DNA of 64,000 bases, from contig NZ_CP016761.1 of NCBI RefSeq assembly GCF_001642935.1, positions 1,302,001-1,366,000 of the forward strand, read 5' to 3'. Both the position numbers and the translations under genes were made by a program. The stretch's first letter is position 1, and each line of letters begins with the position of its first letter. The DNA is from Fictibacillus arsenicus. Lineage in GTDB: Bacteria > Bacillota > Bacilli > Bacillales > Fictibacillaceae. Of the stretch, positions 24,331-32,687 are shown one piece after another. The notes under the pieces were generated by a model. That model was not told where the DNA came from and searched no databases. It worked only from the letters and a program-made list of their open reading frames with translations.

Positions 24331-24654
24331 ATGTATTGGGAGACAATGCCGGTTTGGGTTACAATTGTTCATTTATTATTTAATGCTGCCATAATAGGGA
24401 CTGTTATTTATTGTTTAATTCGTTTTCAAAAAATAAACTTATCAATCTTCACTTTAGTCGTTTTAATAATTGTACAGATGGTTGGTTTAATAAACAGTAT
24501 TGGAAGAGAAAAGGGTGTAAATGAATGGGAACACTTGGTGAACCAGCTGGTGCAAGGTGAATTGTGGTCTCTTTTTGTCGTTATCGGATACTTTTATTTG
24601 TGTGTGTGGCTAGTGTTATTTTTTAGTAATAAGAAATTCCTAATTAAAAAATGA
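24331..24654 (+). CDS. Membrane protein, three predicted helices
   Basis: A 107-residue protein with about three helices (VTIVHLLFNAAIIGTVIYCL; LSIFTLVVLIIVQMVGLI; LWSLFVVIGYFYLCVWLVLF). ATG 24331 lies ten bases after GGGGAGG; TTG 24325 is a possible earlier start. It is followed directly by the CPBP-like gene, so they likely share a transcript. Not recognised. Confidence 0.65.
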   Translation: MYWETMPVWVTIVHLLFNAAIIGTVIYCLIRFQKINLSIFTLVVLIIVQMVGLINSIGREKGVNEWEHLVNQLVQGELWSLFVVIGYFYLCVWLVLFFSNKKFLIKK

Positions 24655-24679
24655 ACTTTTGTTAAAAGGCGGTAGGTTC

Positions 24680-25398
24680 ATGAAAAAGTTCCTAGTCGGA
24701 ATTTTAATTTTTATCGTATTAAATCTTTACTTTAATTTCACTACATATTTCATTTCAAATACAGTTATTGTGTTTATTAGTATTCTGCTATTCTTTCCAT
24801 TAGCATCTTATCTTGTTAGATTTGTAGGTATTTCAGGTCTGCGCGGCTTAGGTTTGTTTTATAGCAAAAGAGGTCTTCGCTTTTTTTGCATCAGTTTTTT
24901 GATCGGTTTTGGAACTTGGACTCGAATGTATCTCTTGTATTCGTATTTAGGTAAATTTCAAATCATGGGCGTGAAAACGGGAATCGAAGCGTTGTGGATC
25001 GTTCTCCAAGTACTGGTGGGCTTTTTTCTCGGTTCATTAATCAATGATTTGATTACTAGAAGCTATGTTATTCATTTCCTTCAAGGCAAGATGCAACCTG
25101 TGGTAATTGGATTTATCAGTATTGTCATCTATGCTCTTGATGATTTCTGGAATGGCGACCTCACCTTAATGAATTTTGTATTTTCCTTAATCCTTGGCTG
25201 TACGTTCACGTTGGCTTTTTAAAGACAGGGTCTCTTTGGGCAAATACAGGTCTTCATTTCGGCCTGAATATTGCATTCGGTTTATTATATGGACTTAATG
25301 GCACATATGGATCAGGATTGATCACTACGGTAGAAGGGGGGATTCATTGGGCTGTAAGCAGTTTGATAGTGTTAGGTGTGCTTGTGTGTTATTTGTAA
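24680..25398 (+). pseudogene. CPBP-like membrane protein gene with one-base frameshift
   Basis: The frame from ATG 24680 stops at 25222 after FVFSLILGCTFTLAF. The next frame continues the family's ending, LKTGSLWANTGLHFGLN, up to TAA 25398. One extra T in the T5 run at about 25218-25222 joins them into 239 residues. The HFGLN motif matches CPBP motif 3, but where CPBP proteases have EExxxR there is only NDLITR, so even a repaired protein may be non-proteolytic. About seven helices. Function unknown. Confidence 0.72.
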
Positions 25399-25478
25399 CC
25401 GTTTATTTTGTCTATTAAAAACCAAAAGTTGAGAGGAAAGAAGAAGCTCATGTTGTATGAAATTATGGAGGTGGACCG

Positions 25479-26396
25479 ATGATAGAGTTTGATGTGATAA
25501 AGGCATCTGTTAAGGATAGTGAGGACATTCTGAGTCTTTTAAAGGAAGTCGCGTATTGGCTGAAGGACAAAGAGATCAACCAGTGGGGCTATTTATTACA
25601 GGGCGGAGACGATCGTGAGATTCTGCAGGCTATTGAGAACCAAGATACTTTCGTCGTTTTAAAAGACGATGTGATGGTTGGAACGTTCACACTTTCAACG
25701 ACACAAAGTGAATGGGATCAGCATATTTTTGGAGTTGATGATACGAATGATTCTTTATATATACATAGATTAGCAGTCTTTCCGAGATACATGGGTAAGG
25801 GAATCGGGAAAAGTATATTGGAATGGATCGAAGAAAACCATCAAAGCAAAAAGACTTATTTGAAGCTGGATTGTGTGGCGGACAATCCGAGGCTGAATCA
25901 ATTCTATCGTGAGAATGGTTTTGAATACTTGGGTGAGACGGACAAACATAGCAAGTATCAAAAAGTTTTGAATAGTAGTATAAATCAATCGTTTCGTTCA
26001 TCCTTAGAGGGTTTTAAAGAATCATGGAAACGATCTTCACTCGAAGATTTGAAAAAGTGGATTTCTGTAAATTACCAAGCACGCGAAATTAAAAATGGAG
26101 AAATTTTTGATTTTGGTTACGAAGAATCCATCAACGGCTGGGAGCAAGCATTTAACCAATTTCGTCAAAAAGATGTAGAGTGGCTCCTTACTGAAGATGG
26201 GATTATTCCTTTAAAAGAGAATGAAGTAATGGTCATACTGAGTGCTTCTTTAATAATTGAGGGAAAACCATTAGACACGGCGAATCTTTTCTTTCAAACA
26301 TTTAGGATGGAGCACGGTGATTGGCAGCTAGTAAGAAGCTATATTGAAGCGGGTTTACCAATGGAGAAAGTAAAAAGCTTAAGCATTTTCAAATAG
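25479..26396 (+). CDS. GNAT acetyltransferase fused to an NTF2/SnoaL-like domain
   Basis: Residues 1-165 are a GNAT domain with acetyl-CoA loop RYMGKGIGKSILEWIEE and the ending NQFYRENGFEYLG. Residues 170-305 start FKESWKRSSLEDLKKWISVNYQ and look like a DUF4440/NTF2-like barrel, usually a ligand-binding domain. The join falls at a smooth linker with no stop, so it is a true fusion and not two genes. GGAGGTGG precedes the ATG. Substrate unknown. Confidence 0.85.
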   Translation: MIEFDVIKASVKDSEDILSLLKEVAYWLKDKEINQWGYLLQGGDDREILQAIENQDTFVVLKDDVMVGTFTLSTTQSEWDQHIFGVDDTNDSLYIHRLAVFPRYMGKGIGKSILEWIEENHQSKKTYLKLDCVADNPRLNQFYRENGFEYLGETDKHSKYQKVLNSSINQSFRSSLEGFKESWKRSSLEDLKKWISVNYQAREIKNGEIFDFGYEESINGWEQAFNQFRQKDVEWLLTEDGIIPLKENEVMVILSASLIIEGKPLDTANLFFQTFRMEHGDWQLVRSYIEAGLPMEKVKSLSIFK

Positions 26397-26400
26397 ATTA

Positions 26401-26429
26401 TTGACAGAATTTTCAAATGCTACTATGAT
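26401..26429 (+). promoter_or_regulatory. Sigma-A promoter of the T-box-HIT-PP2C operon
   Basis: Consensus TTGACA (26401-26406), a 17-base spacer, and TATGAT (26424-26429). It begins five bases after the stop of the preceding gene. Confidence 0.85.
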
Positions 26430-26459
26430 TAGTAAAAGTTTTCCATAGAATAAACGCTT

Positions 26460-26691
26460 TGATTAGGAGTAGTAAGGATTTTCTGTTGTGTAGAGAGCTG
26501 CTGATTTGGTGAAAGGCGGCCGATAGATTTCCCGAACTCGCCTAGGAGCGGTCAGATTGAGATGTAGATCTGAACGGTTAACTCCCGTGAACGAGTCTTG
26601 AGAAGGTTTGTATTTTTTATAGCAAACTAAGAAGAGTGGTACCACGTTAGGAACAGCCTATCGTCTCTTTCCTGAGATGATGGGCTTTTTA
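26460..26691 (+). ncRNA. T-box riboswitch leader (probable Leu, CUC specifier)
   Basis: The leader shows an AGUA-type bulge (GGAGTAGTAAGG, about 26466), a stem I apical element (AGAGCTGCTGATTTGGTGAAA), and the loop-E strand GAA followed by CTC (26537-26539) as the likely specifier. The T-box itself is AAGAGTGGTACCACG (26632-26646), and a terminator stem AGCCTATCGTCTC/GAGATGATGGGCT follows with TTTTT (26655-26690). The bulge UGGU predicts a tRNA with discriminator A, which fits Leu (A73) and not Ser (G73). Expression of the genes downstream should rise when uncharged tRNA accumulates. Confidence 0.88.
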
Positions 26692-26716
26692 TATTTATAT
26701 AGGGGAGAGAGTGCAG

Positions 26717-27172
26717 ATGAGTGAGAGTTGTTTTATTTGCAATAAGCATAATGGGGATATTCAAACTTCAGGCGTTAAGATCTATGAGGATGAGTTCGTA
26801 TATGTCGGTCATATCGATAAGGGAGGCAAACCTTCTTATCTTGGTCATATAATGATTGATTTGAAGCGGCACGCTCCGTCTCTAGGTGATATGACGATGG
26901 ATGAGGCAAAAGCATTCGGTGTCATTATGGCAAGAGTGAGTAAAGCGTTAAAGGAGACAGAAAAGGCGGAGCACATCTATGCAGCTGTTTCTGGTAATTC
27001 GGTTCCGCATCTTCATATGCATATCATCCCGCGTTTTCCAAATACACCTGAAGCATACTGGGGTGCATGGGAAGTGTACGACTGGCCGGAAGCCCCGTTT
27101 GGCAAAAACCCTGAAATCATACAAGTGTGTGAGCAGATCAAGAGTTATTTGGAGGAGACCTCTTATGAGTGA
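26717..27172 (+). CDS. HIT-family hydrolase under T-box control
   Basis: A 151-residue histidine-triad protein. The triad is HLHMHIIPR (about residue 98) with the upstream N-S-V-P. HIT enzymes cleave nucleoside phosphoramidates, Ap4A-type dinucleotides or aminoacyl-adenylates, some of them side products of tRNA synthetases. ATG 26717 lies in the GGGGAGAGAG spacing; GTG 26711 belongs to that site. It is the first gene after the T-box and overlaps the PP2C-like gene by eight bases, so the two are translationally coupled. Confidence 0.9.
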   Translation: MSESCFICNKHNGDIQTSGVKIYEDEFVYVGHIDKGGKPSYLGHIMIDLKRHAPSLGDMTMDEAKAFGVIMARVSKALKETEKAEHIYAAVSGNSVPHLHMHIIPRFPNTPEAYWGAWEVYDWPEAPFGKNPEIIQVCEQIKSYLEETSYE

Positions 27173-27962
27173 ATTGAGCTGGGTAGGCAGTGACAAAAAC
27201 TTCGTTGATGAATTAGATGTAAGCTTGGTTGGAAATGTCGCAGTAGGGAGATTCGGCGGCAACTCGTCTGCTGGACAATACAAAAATGAAGACGGTTGTT
27301 TAGTTTGGGTAAATGAGAGCGGCGGGTGGGAATTTACCATGATTCTTGATGGCCACAAGACCGCTTCTAGTGTGGAGCTGGTGGTTGATCATTTTAACAA
27401 AAAAAAGGATGAGATTCAAAGGGTGTTAATGCTGCCGGCAGGTGAGGCGCTAAGAACAATGGACTCCCTTATATTAGATATTTTCCAGGCGCCGGATTTT
27501 ATGGAAGCTTGCCGAAAAACTACAGGAGAAACCGCTTGTATGATTGTTATCCGGAAAGAAAAATACTTGTGGTGGTTTTCAATAGGTGATTGCATCCTTC
27601 ACGTGTTTCATCCTGAATTGATCGCACTTGGTGAGAGGCAGCTGAACCAGAGAAGTTTTTACGAATGGGTGGGTGAGGTTAACACGTTTAAGATGACTGT
27701 ACCTTGTTACAGCACTGGCAAGAAAGAATTAAGACATGGTGAAAGCCTTATTTTTATGACAACAGATGGATTGACGGAATGTCCTGGTGTAACGTTTGCA
27801 AATCCTGAAGCGGTAGAAGGTACTTTTAATGGTGTGAGTGTTCCAGAAGCTGTCAGGGATTTATTAGAAGAAGTTAGAATAAAAGGTGTGAGGGACAGTA
27901 CGACGATTATCTCTTGGTCTGTTTTTATTGAGGAAACGGCCACTATGCCAAGTGATCTTTAA
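27165..27962 (+). CDS. PP2C-like serine/threonine phosphatase
   Basis: A 265-residue PP2C-fold protein. The order of motifs fits PPM phosphatases: NEDGCLVW, ILDGH (metal Asp), GETACMIVI, SIGDC, MTTDGLTE and a late DSTTIISW. The first acidic sites are kept, so metal binding is plausible. GGAGGAG seven bases before ATG 27165 lies within the end of the HIT gene. Co-expression with HIT under a T-box suggests a link to starvation or tRNA charging, which is inference. Target unknown. Confidence 0.82.
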   Translation: MSELSWVGSDKNFVDELDVSLVGNVAVGRFGGNSSAGQYKNEDGCLVWVNESGGWEFTMILDGHKTASSVELVVDHFNKKKDEIQRVLMLPAGEALRTMDSLILDIFQAPDFMEACRKTTGETACMIVIRKEKYLWWFSIGDCILHVFHPELIALGERQLNQRSFYEWVGEVNTFKMTVPCYSTGKKELRHGESLIFMTTDGLTECPGVTFANPEAVEGTFNGVSVPEAVRDLLEEVRIKGVRDSTTIISWSVFIEETATMPSDL

Positions 27963-28027
27963 TGTTGGTAAACTGTGGCTGTTTCCTCAGTTTATTTGTT
28001 TAAGCATTGTGTATAAGGGATTGTGAG

Positions 28028-28399
28028 TTACATGACGTCCATATAATGCTGCAGAACACGTGGCGGGATGAATTTGAGAGGCAAAGGTCGTAAGGATACG
28101 ATAATAGTTGGCGGCATAATAAGATCTTTTTGTGCTTGTTTAAAGTGGTTATACATGCCTTTTCCTGCGACTGAATTGGCGGAGTGTATGGTAATGCGAT
28201 TTGCGAAAAGTTTCTCGTCAATCATCATTTGAACGAGCATTGTGCCATTTCTTGTTTTACTTATCAGGTCATGATCTAATGACAGATGTTCGATGTCGAA
28301 CTTTCGCAAGAGTTCAATACATTCGTCGATGGTCTCGACAAACACATAACCATCTGGCGGACTCCGGTAATCATCCATAAATACACTGATTTTCTCCAT
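28028..28399 (-). CDS. Receiver-fold protein (cyclic-phosphate processing receiver type)
   Basis: A 123-residue protein of the stand-alone receiver-like type described as cyclic-phosphate processing. Signatures are VFMDDYRSPPDGYVFVET at the start, LSLDHDL in the middle and ITIHSANSVAGKGM near the end. ATG 28399 follows AAGGGAG; the upstream GTG 28408 lies within the site. No kinase is adjacent. It sits alone, reading against the PP2C gene. Confidence 0.8.
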   Translation of the reverse strand: MEKISVFMDDYRSPPDGYVFVETIDECIELLRKFDIEHLSLDHDLISKTRNGTMLVQMMIDEKLFANRITIHSANSVAGKGMYNHFKQAQKDLIMPPTIIVSLRPLPLKFIPPRVLQHYMDVM

Positions 28400-28526
28400 T
28401 TCTTGCACTCCCTTCGAAGAACGGAGGGTGACTAAGAAAAGTCGAAAGCCCTAAGTTTTTGTAATATAACTATCATAACATACTTTTGGTATTAATGAAA
28501 AAGCCACTTGCCGGGAAGGTGTAACA

Positions 28527-28660
28527 TTGAAATCTATTTTTATTGGCATATCAGTCCTTTTGCTTCTTGTAGCATGATGTCAGAGCAAGGGTCTATAACA
28601 TTGAAGAAATGCACAGGTGATTATACTGGGGAAACGGTATTATTAACACTAAAAAAATAA
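28527..28660 (+). pseudogene. Lipoprotein remnant with nonsense mutation in the lipobox
   Basis: TTG 28527 with GGAAGGTG upstream starts a signal peptide (KSIFIGISVLLLLVA) that meets TGA at 28575, exactly where the lipobox Gly would be (LVA-stop-CQS). A second stop follows, and the last part, KKCTGDYTGETVLLTLKK, lies in a shifted frame to TAA 28660. This looks like a decayed small lipoprotein. It accounts for most of the coding-like signal in the gap 28400-28779; the rest is AT-rich without features. Confidence 0.6.
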
Positions 28661-28779
28661 AACAATAAGCGTACCCCTTCATGTACCCTTCGAACTATAC
28701 ATCTAATACATTGCATAGTTTAAGCAAATCAGGAAATAATTCGTAATATCTTCAATTTATTAAAATAGGAGTTGACCTG

Positions 28780-29328
28780 ATGCCTAACATTTTCGAAGCA
28801 ATTATCGATTACATTAAAACCACGAATGATAATGAACCAAAACCTCGTCCGCACATTGGAGAGGCAATGGGATGCTGGCTTTATTTCACAGCTTTAGCAG
28901 AAGAAATACCAGCATTAGAAGCTTCATTAAATACAACAACGGATAATGAGCTAATTAGTTTATTAAATAATTCCCTAGACCTTGCTCAGCATCAATTAGA
29001 TGTTTTAAGAAATTTAATGATAAATGAAGGTATCCCATTATCACAAGTGGCAGAATCTAAACCAAAATCTGATCCAAACAGTGTCCCCTTAGGTGTAAAA
29101 GTAACGGATGAGGAAATTGCTAATTTCATTTCACTAAAAGTGGCTTCCAATATTATTTTGTGTTCTACAAATATGAGTCAATGTATTCGAAATGATATTG
29201 GTCTAATGTGGGCAAGATTTCATGCTGAGAAAATGATATTTGGAATGGAACTAAAAACTGCTATGAGAAAAAGAGGTTGGATTAAAGTTCCACCTTACTT
29301 TTATCCGCCAGGGGCACCTAGTAACTGA
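28780..29328 (+). CDS. DUF3231 family protein
   Basis: A 182-residue, mostly helical protein resembling one half of the DUF3231 proteins of Bacillaceae. It has EAMGCWLYFTALAEEIPALEASL with a buried-helix pattern and the ending RGWIKVPPYFYPPGAP, which is characteristic. Related to the CotF/ferritin-like helical fold and usually linked to spores. Function unknown. AGGAG precedes the ATG. Confidence 0.82.
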   Translation: MPNIFEAIIDYIKTTNDNEPKPRPHIGEAMGCWLYFTALAEEIPALEASLNTTTDNELISLLNNSLDLAQHQLDVLRNLMINEGIPLSQVAESKPKSDPNSVPLGVKVTDEEIANFISLKVASNIILCSTNMSQCIRNDIGLMWARFHAEKMIFGMELKTAMRKRGWIKVPPYFYPPGAPSN

Positions 29329-29393
29329 TTTTTGGCACCACTTTTTCAGTTGCCTGTCTGTTTGTGGAGTAATCAGCGTTGATATATATAAAT

Positions 29394-29431
29394 AAGCCAA
29401 CTTATTCAAATACGAATTTGTTGGCTATTTG
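29394..29431 (+). terminator. Rho-independent terminator
   Basis: AAGCCAAC pairs with GTTGGCT, with inner ATTC/GAAT pairing. The T-run is short (TATTT). The rest of the gap 29329-29595 shows nothing else. Confidence 0.6.
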
Positions 29432-29595
29432 CATTGTTTTTTTGTTTTAAACGACAAAGAGAACCCTTTACTTTTTAATTGGTACGCTTATTAATCGCTA
29501 TACATATATTATGGCTTTTCAATTTATAAAAAGGAAATAAACAAATACAATAGAAATATGTGGTAAACCCCAAAATGACAGAAGGTGAGCTCTGG

Positions 29596-30015
29596 ATGAT
29601 TCGACGTGCAATGATAGTAGATGCCAAAGAGATTCCTAGACTTTGTTTGCAGCTTGGCAACCAAATTAGAGTTGAACAAGTAGAAGAACGACTTGAAAAG
29701 ATTAATCAGGAGAAAGACAGTGTGATCTTTTTGTATGAAATGGATAACTTGATCTGCGGCTGGGTGCATGTGTTTGGAAAATGTATCATTCAGATGGAAT
29801 ATGCCGAAATTGGTGGATTAGTGATTGATACAGAATATCGAGGTAAAGGAGTCGGCAAGAAGTTAATGGGAACAGCGGAGGAATGGGCAAAGGATAAGGG
29901 GTTTTCTGAAGTTAGGCTCCGTTCAGGTGGACATAGAAAAGAAGCCCATCAATTTTATAAAGGTATAGGTTATGAAAATATAAAATGGCAGGAAGTATTT
30001 AGACTTAAACTTTGA
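29596..30015 (+). CDS. GNAT N-acetyltransferase
   Basis: A 139-residue acetyltransferase with acetyl-CoA loop TEYRGKGVGKKLMGTAEEWA and the late motif KEAHQFYKGIGY. The form resembles small aminoglycoside 6'-acetyltransferase-like proteins, but no resistance is implied. ATG 29596 follows AAGGTGAG; the frame upstream to 29560 lacks a site. Confidence 0.87.
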   Translation: MIRRAMIVDAKEIPRLCLQLGNQIRVEQVEERLEKINQEKDSVIFLYEMDNLICGWVHVFGKCIIQMEYAEIGGLVIDTEYRGKGVGKKLMGTAEEWAKDKGFSEVRLRSGGHRKEAHQFYKGIGYENIKWQEVFRLKL

Positions 30016-30036
30016 CTATTTAAGAGGTGTAACGAA

Positions 30037-30279
30037 TTGGGGAATATCGATAAACGAAAACGGCTAGAAGAAGAGGTTTTTACTTATAGAGTCACGAAGG
30101 ATAACATGGTCTTTATTGATTTTCATGGCAAGCATGTAAAGACTTTAAAGGGAAAGGAAGCGGAGAAAATCATCAAAAGAATTGAGCAAGCCGCAACTGA
30201 CCACGAGGTGCAGTTGATTCTTGCTAAAGTAACAGGAAACTTTAAAAGAGGTAATGAAAAAGATGCTTCAAAAAATTAG
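30037..30279 (+). CDS. Hypothetical 80-aa basic protein
   Basis: A small soluble Lys-rich protein (KTLKGKEAEKIIKRIEQAATD helix). TTG 30037 has AGAGGTG upstream. It lies in a tight row of genes 29596-31057 (21 and 12 bases between neighbours), so it is probably part of that operon. Not recognised. Confidence 0.6.
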   Translation: MGNIDKRKRLEEEVFTYRVTKDNMVFIDFHGKHVKTLKGKEAEKIIKRIEQAATDHEVQLILAKVTGNFKRGNEKDASKN

Positions 30280-30291
30280 GGTGATTAAGGT

Positions 30292-30510
30292 ATGACGGTT
30301 GCTGGAATTATCTTTTATGCTGTAGTTTTTGGACTCATCCTCTACCGCATCATCGTTAAACGAAAGATGCCTTCCAATAAATACACTCCATATGATGATA
30401 TTACGATGGGAAGGCATATTGATGTGATACAAGATCAGCCAATCTACGATACAAAACATGAGATTGAATATAGAGAAGAAATGAGGAATGGACATGAACC
30501 AAAGTATTGA
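30292..30510 (+). CDS. Small membrane protein (DUF3951-like)
   Basis: A 72-residue protein: one N-terminal helix (AGIIFYAVVFGLILYRIIV) then a soluble tail with YTPYDDITMG, which I associate with DUF3951 of Bacillaceae. It overlaps the next gene by 17 bases (ATG 30494), so co-translation is likely. Function unknown. Confidence 0.65.
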   Translation: MTVAGIIFYAVVFGLILYRIIVKRKMPSNKYTPYDDITMGRHIDVIQDQPIYDTKHEIEYREEMRNGHEPKY

Positions 30511-31057
30511 TATGAAACAAAAGCTGTCTGGACAGAACGTTTATATACGCTTACTTAGTGTGGATGATGCAGAAGAACTTCTTCAATTGCAGGTGGAGAA
30601 CAAAGAATTCTTTGAGAAGTATGCGATGGAGCGCTCGCCAGATTTTTATACGCTCGAAAGTCAGCGGAAGCGACTTCAGATGATGGCTGAGAATGCTAAA
30701 CAGGATCTTGATTACTTTTTTGGTATTTTTACAAATGAAGATCATTTAATTGGTACGATTAATCTGTTTGCCGTTATGCGCGGATCCATTCAAAGTGCGT
30801 TTGTCGGGTATTTCTTAGAAAAAAGGCACAATGGAAAAGGCTATACAACTGAAGCGGTGAAGCTGATCGTGAAGTATTCTTTCGAGGAATTGAAGCTGCA
30901 CAGGGTGGAAGCAGGAGTCATGCCTCGTAACATGGGATCGATTCGTGTCTTAGAAAAAGCAGGCTTTGAAAAAGAAGGACTTGCCCGCAAAAATGTGAAG
31001 ATCAACGGTAAATGGGAAGACCACCAGCAGATGGCTATTATCAATCCGGCTGACTAA
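30494..31057 (+). CDS. GNAT N-acetyltransferase (RimJ/RimL type)
   Basis: A 187-residue protein of the ribosomal-protein-alanine acetyltransferase type: YIRLLSVDDAEELLQLQ, KRHNGKGYTTEAVKLIVKY and PRNMGSIRVLEKAGFEKEG. ATG 30494 is preferred because GAGGA lies eight bases before it; ATG 30488 is too close. It overlaps the preceding membrane gene. Substrate unknown. Confidence 0.88.
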   Translation: MNQSIDMKQKLSGQNVYIRLLSVDDAEELLQLQVENKEFFEKYAMERSPDFYTLESQRKRLQMMAENAKQDLDYFFGIFTNEDHLIGTINLFAVMRGSIQSAFVGYFLEKRHNGKGYTTEAVKLIVKYSFEELKLHRVEAGVMPRNMGSIRVLEKAGFEKEGLARKNVKINGKWEDHQQMAIINPAD

Positions 31058-31060
31058 TGT

Positions 31061-31387
31061 ATGAAAAAGTGGCTGTTAATTTTGTTTATTTTAATTGGTT
31101 TAGCTGGATGTAATGAAGAGAAGCTGGTTCGAATTGATTTTCAAAAGGGTGAGAATCGTTCAGGGGAACATATAATTACAGACGTGAACCAGCTTAAGTC
31201 GATTGAAGAGGTCTTTAGGCAGGTGAAATGGGAAAACGCAAAGGTACAGATGTCCAGAAAAGAAGACATGATGCTTACATTTTTCTACCAATATAACACG
31301 AACGAACCAGAGAGGTTAGAGGGGTATAAAATTTGGCTGAACAAAGATAAGAGCATCGAAATTGTTAATCCTAACGGAAATAAATAG
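31061..31387 (+). CDS. Small lipoprotein, possibly frameshifted at its end
   Basis: A 108-residue lipoprotein with lipobox IGLAGC at residues 14-19, surface-anchored. The start lies three bases after the GNAT stop, without a clear ribosome binding site, so translation is probably coupled. Just after the stop another frame reads SELEEAEAQILMEAVK to TGA 31434-31436. Removing one T near 31385 would join the two into 124 residues. That ending looks coding, but is less clear than the other frameshifts in this window. Confidence 0.65.
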   Translation: MKKWLLILFILIGLAGCNEEKLVRIDFQKGENRSGEHIITDVNQLKSIEEVFRQVKWENAKVQMSRKEDMMLTFFYQYNTNEPERLEGYKIWLNKDKSIEIVNPNGNK

Positions 31388-31428
31388 TGAGCTAGAAGAA
31401 GCAGAAGCGCAAATATTGATGGAAGCTG

Positions 31429-32399
31429 TTAAATGATTAGAGAGTCTAGGTGGTAGACTGTTCCTTTTTTAAAACCGGTTTTTTTAAGATTAAGTGAATG
31501 TAAAAGGTATTTAGTTTTATAGTCTGAAGTTAAATTTAAGTATTTTTTACATTCTTTGTTTGTAATTGCAGGTGATATTAGCAAGGCATAATCTTTTAAG
31601 GCTTGAATATGAGCATTCTTAAAGATCAGTTTACAATGCGTACAAACCCAATTTGCCTTATATCGTTTCAATGGTACTTTTAAACTGCAGTTTTCACATA
31701 ATACACCGGTAATGAGTTCATTCTTATTTATTTCATAGTGCATAAGGACTTCGGAATTGTAAGGATCATTTAGTTTATTAAGGATCCTTACAGTTTTTTT
31801 TATTTGTTTTTGTGAAAATTGAGCTTCTTTATATTTACTGCAAAAGTTCTCAAATTTCATCTGTAAAAGTGGACTTTTAATTACTTTTGAAGGGCTTCTT
31901 TATAGGAAGGTGAACATTCAATTTGTGATGTTGGATTTGTCATTACAACAAGGGTTTCAATTGGAATAGGAGGTAACTTGAATTTATTTATGATCTGAGA
32001 TAGATGATATGATTGCCTTTTTACTTGAAGGATTGGATCTTCAAAAATATCAACCTTGCCGTTTAATGTCCTTACTAATTGCCCAAATTTATCATCAAAG
32101 TAAAGGTGTCCCGCATAATTTTTTATTTCTAATAGCAATATGAATTTTGAAGTAATGATTAATGTGTCTAACTGAAAATAATAATCTAAATGAAGTATTC
32201 TTGTATTATACACAAAAACAATGTCATCTTTAGGTAGATAACGATAAAAATACTTTAAAGATCTTTCCCCTTTTAAACCAGAACTAAATGATGCCAGCTT
32301 TTCTTTAACTTTTGATCTTTTAGGATGATTATCAGGTAATCTCCTCAAAAGAGCCTCAAGTTTAGTAATAACTATTGGTGAATTTTGTCGTTCTTTAAT
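31429..32399 (-). pseudogene. NERD-domain nuclease-like gene with one-base frameshift
   Basis: The N-terminal frame carries the NERD core (GERSLKYFYRYLPKDD, QLDTLIITSKFILLLEIKNYAG with the catalytic-type D...E-K, and LVVMTNPTS) and stops at 31881 (EALQK). The C-terminal frame starts at once in another phase (VIKSPLLQMKFENFCSKY). One more A in the A4 run near 31885 rejoins them into a single protein. It ends in a Cys-x2-Cys...Cys-x2-Cys segment (LCENCSL...VCTHCKL), a zinc-ribbon-like tail. The start is odd: GGAGGG is correctly placed, but the codon six bases later is ATT (32399). Confidence 0.75.
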
Positions 32400-32494
32400 A
32401 TAGAGCCCTCCTAAAATGATATATTTCCATTTTGTGCTTTGTTTTTTTTGATGACAAACTTCAAATTTATGTAAAATTAAATATTTGAAAGACA

Positions 32495-32562
32495 ATATCG
32501 TCAATTTTAATAGAGATATCGTCAAAAATCGGAGGGATATCGTTAAAAATTTCAGTATATCG
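32495..32562. repeat. Array C: four ATATCG direct repeats with 20-21 bp period
   Basis: ATATCG begins at 32495, 32516, 32537 and 32557, each followed by an AT-rich stretch (TCAATTTT, TCAAAAAT, TTAAAAAT, ACAAATAT). It lies about 100 bp upstream of the NERD gene, on its promoter side. No palindromic tail like that of arrays A and B is seen. Confidence 0.75.
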
Positions 32563-32687
32563 ACAAATATCAAAATTTATCAATAAATGATCAACGTCGA
32601 GCCAAAGTTGCCTTTTTTTATACTAATGTAGTAAAATCCACTTTTCTGCTCTATACTGTGTAATAGAATGTGCATGGAGTGATTATG

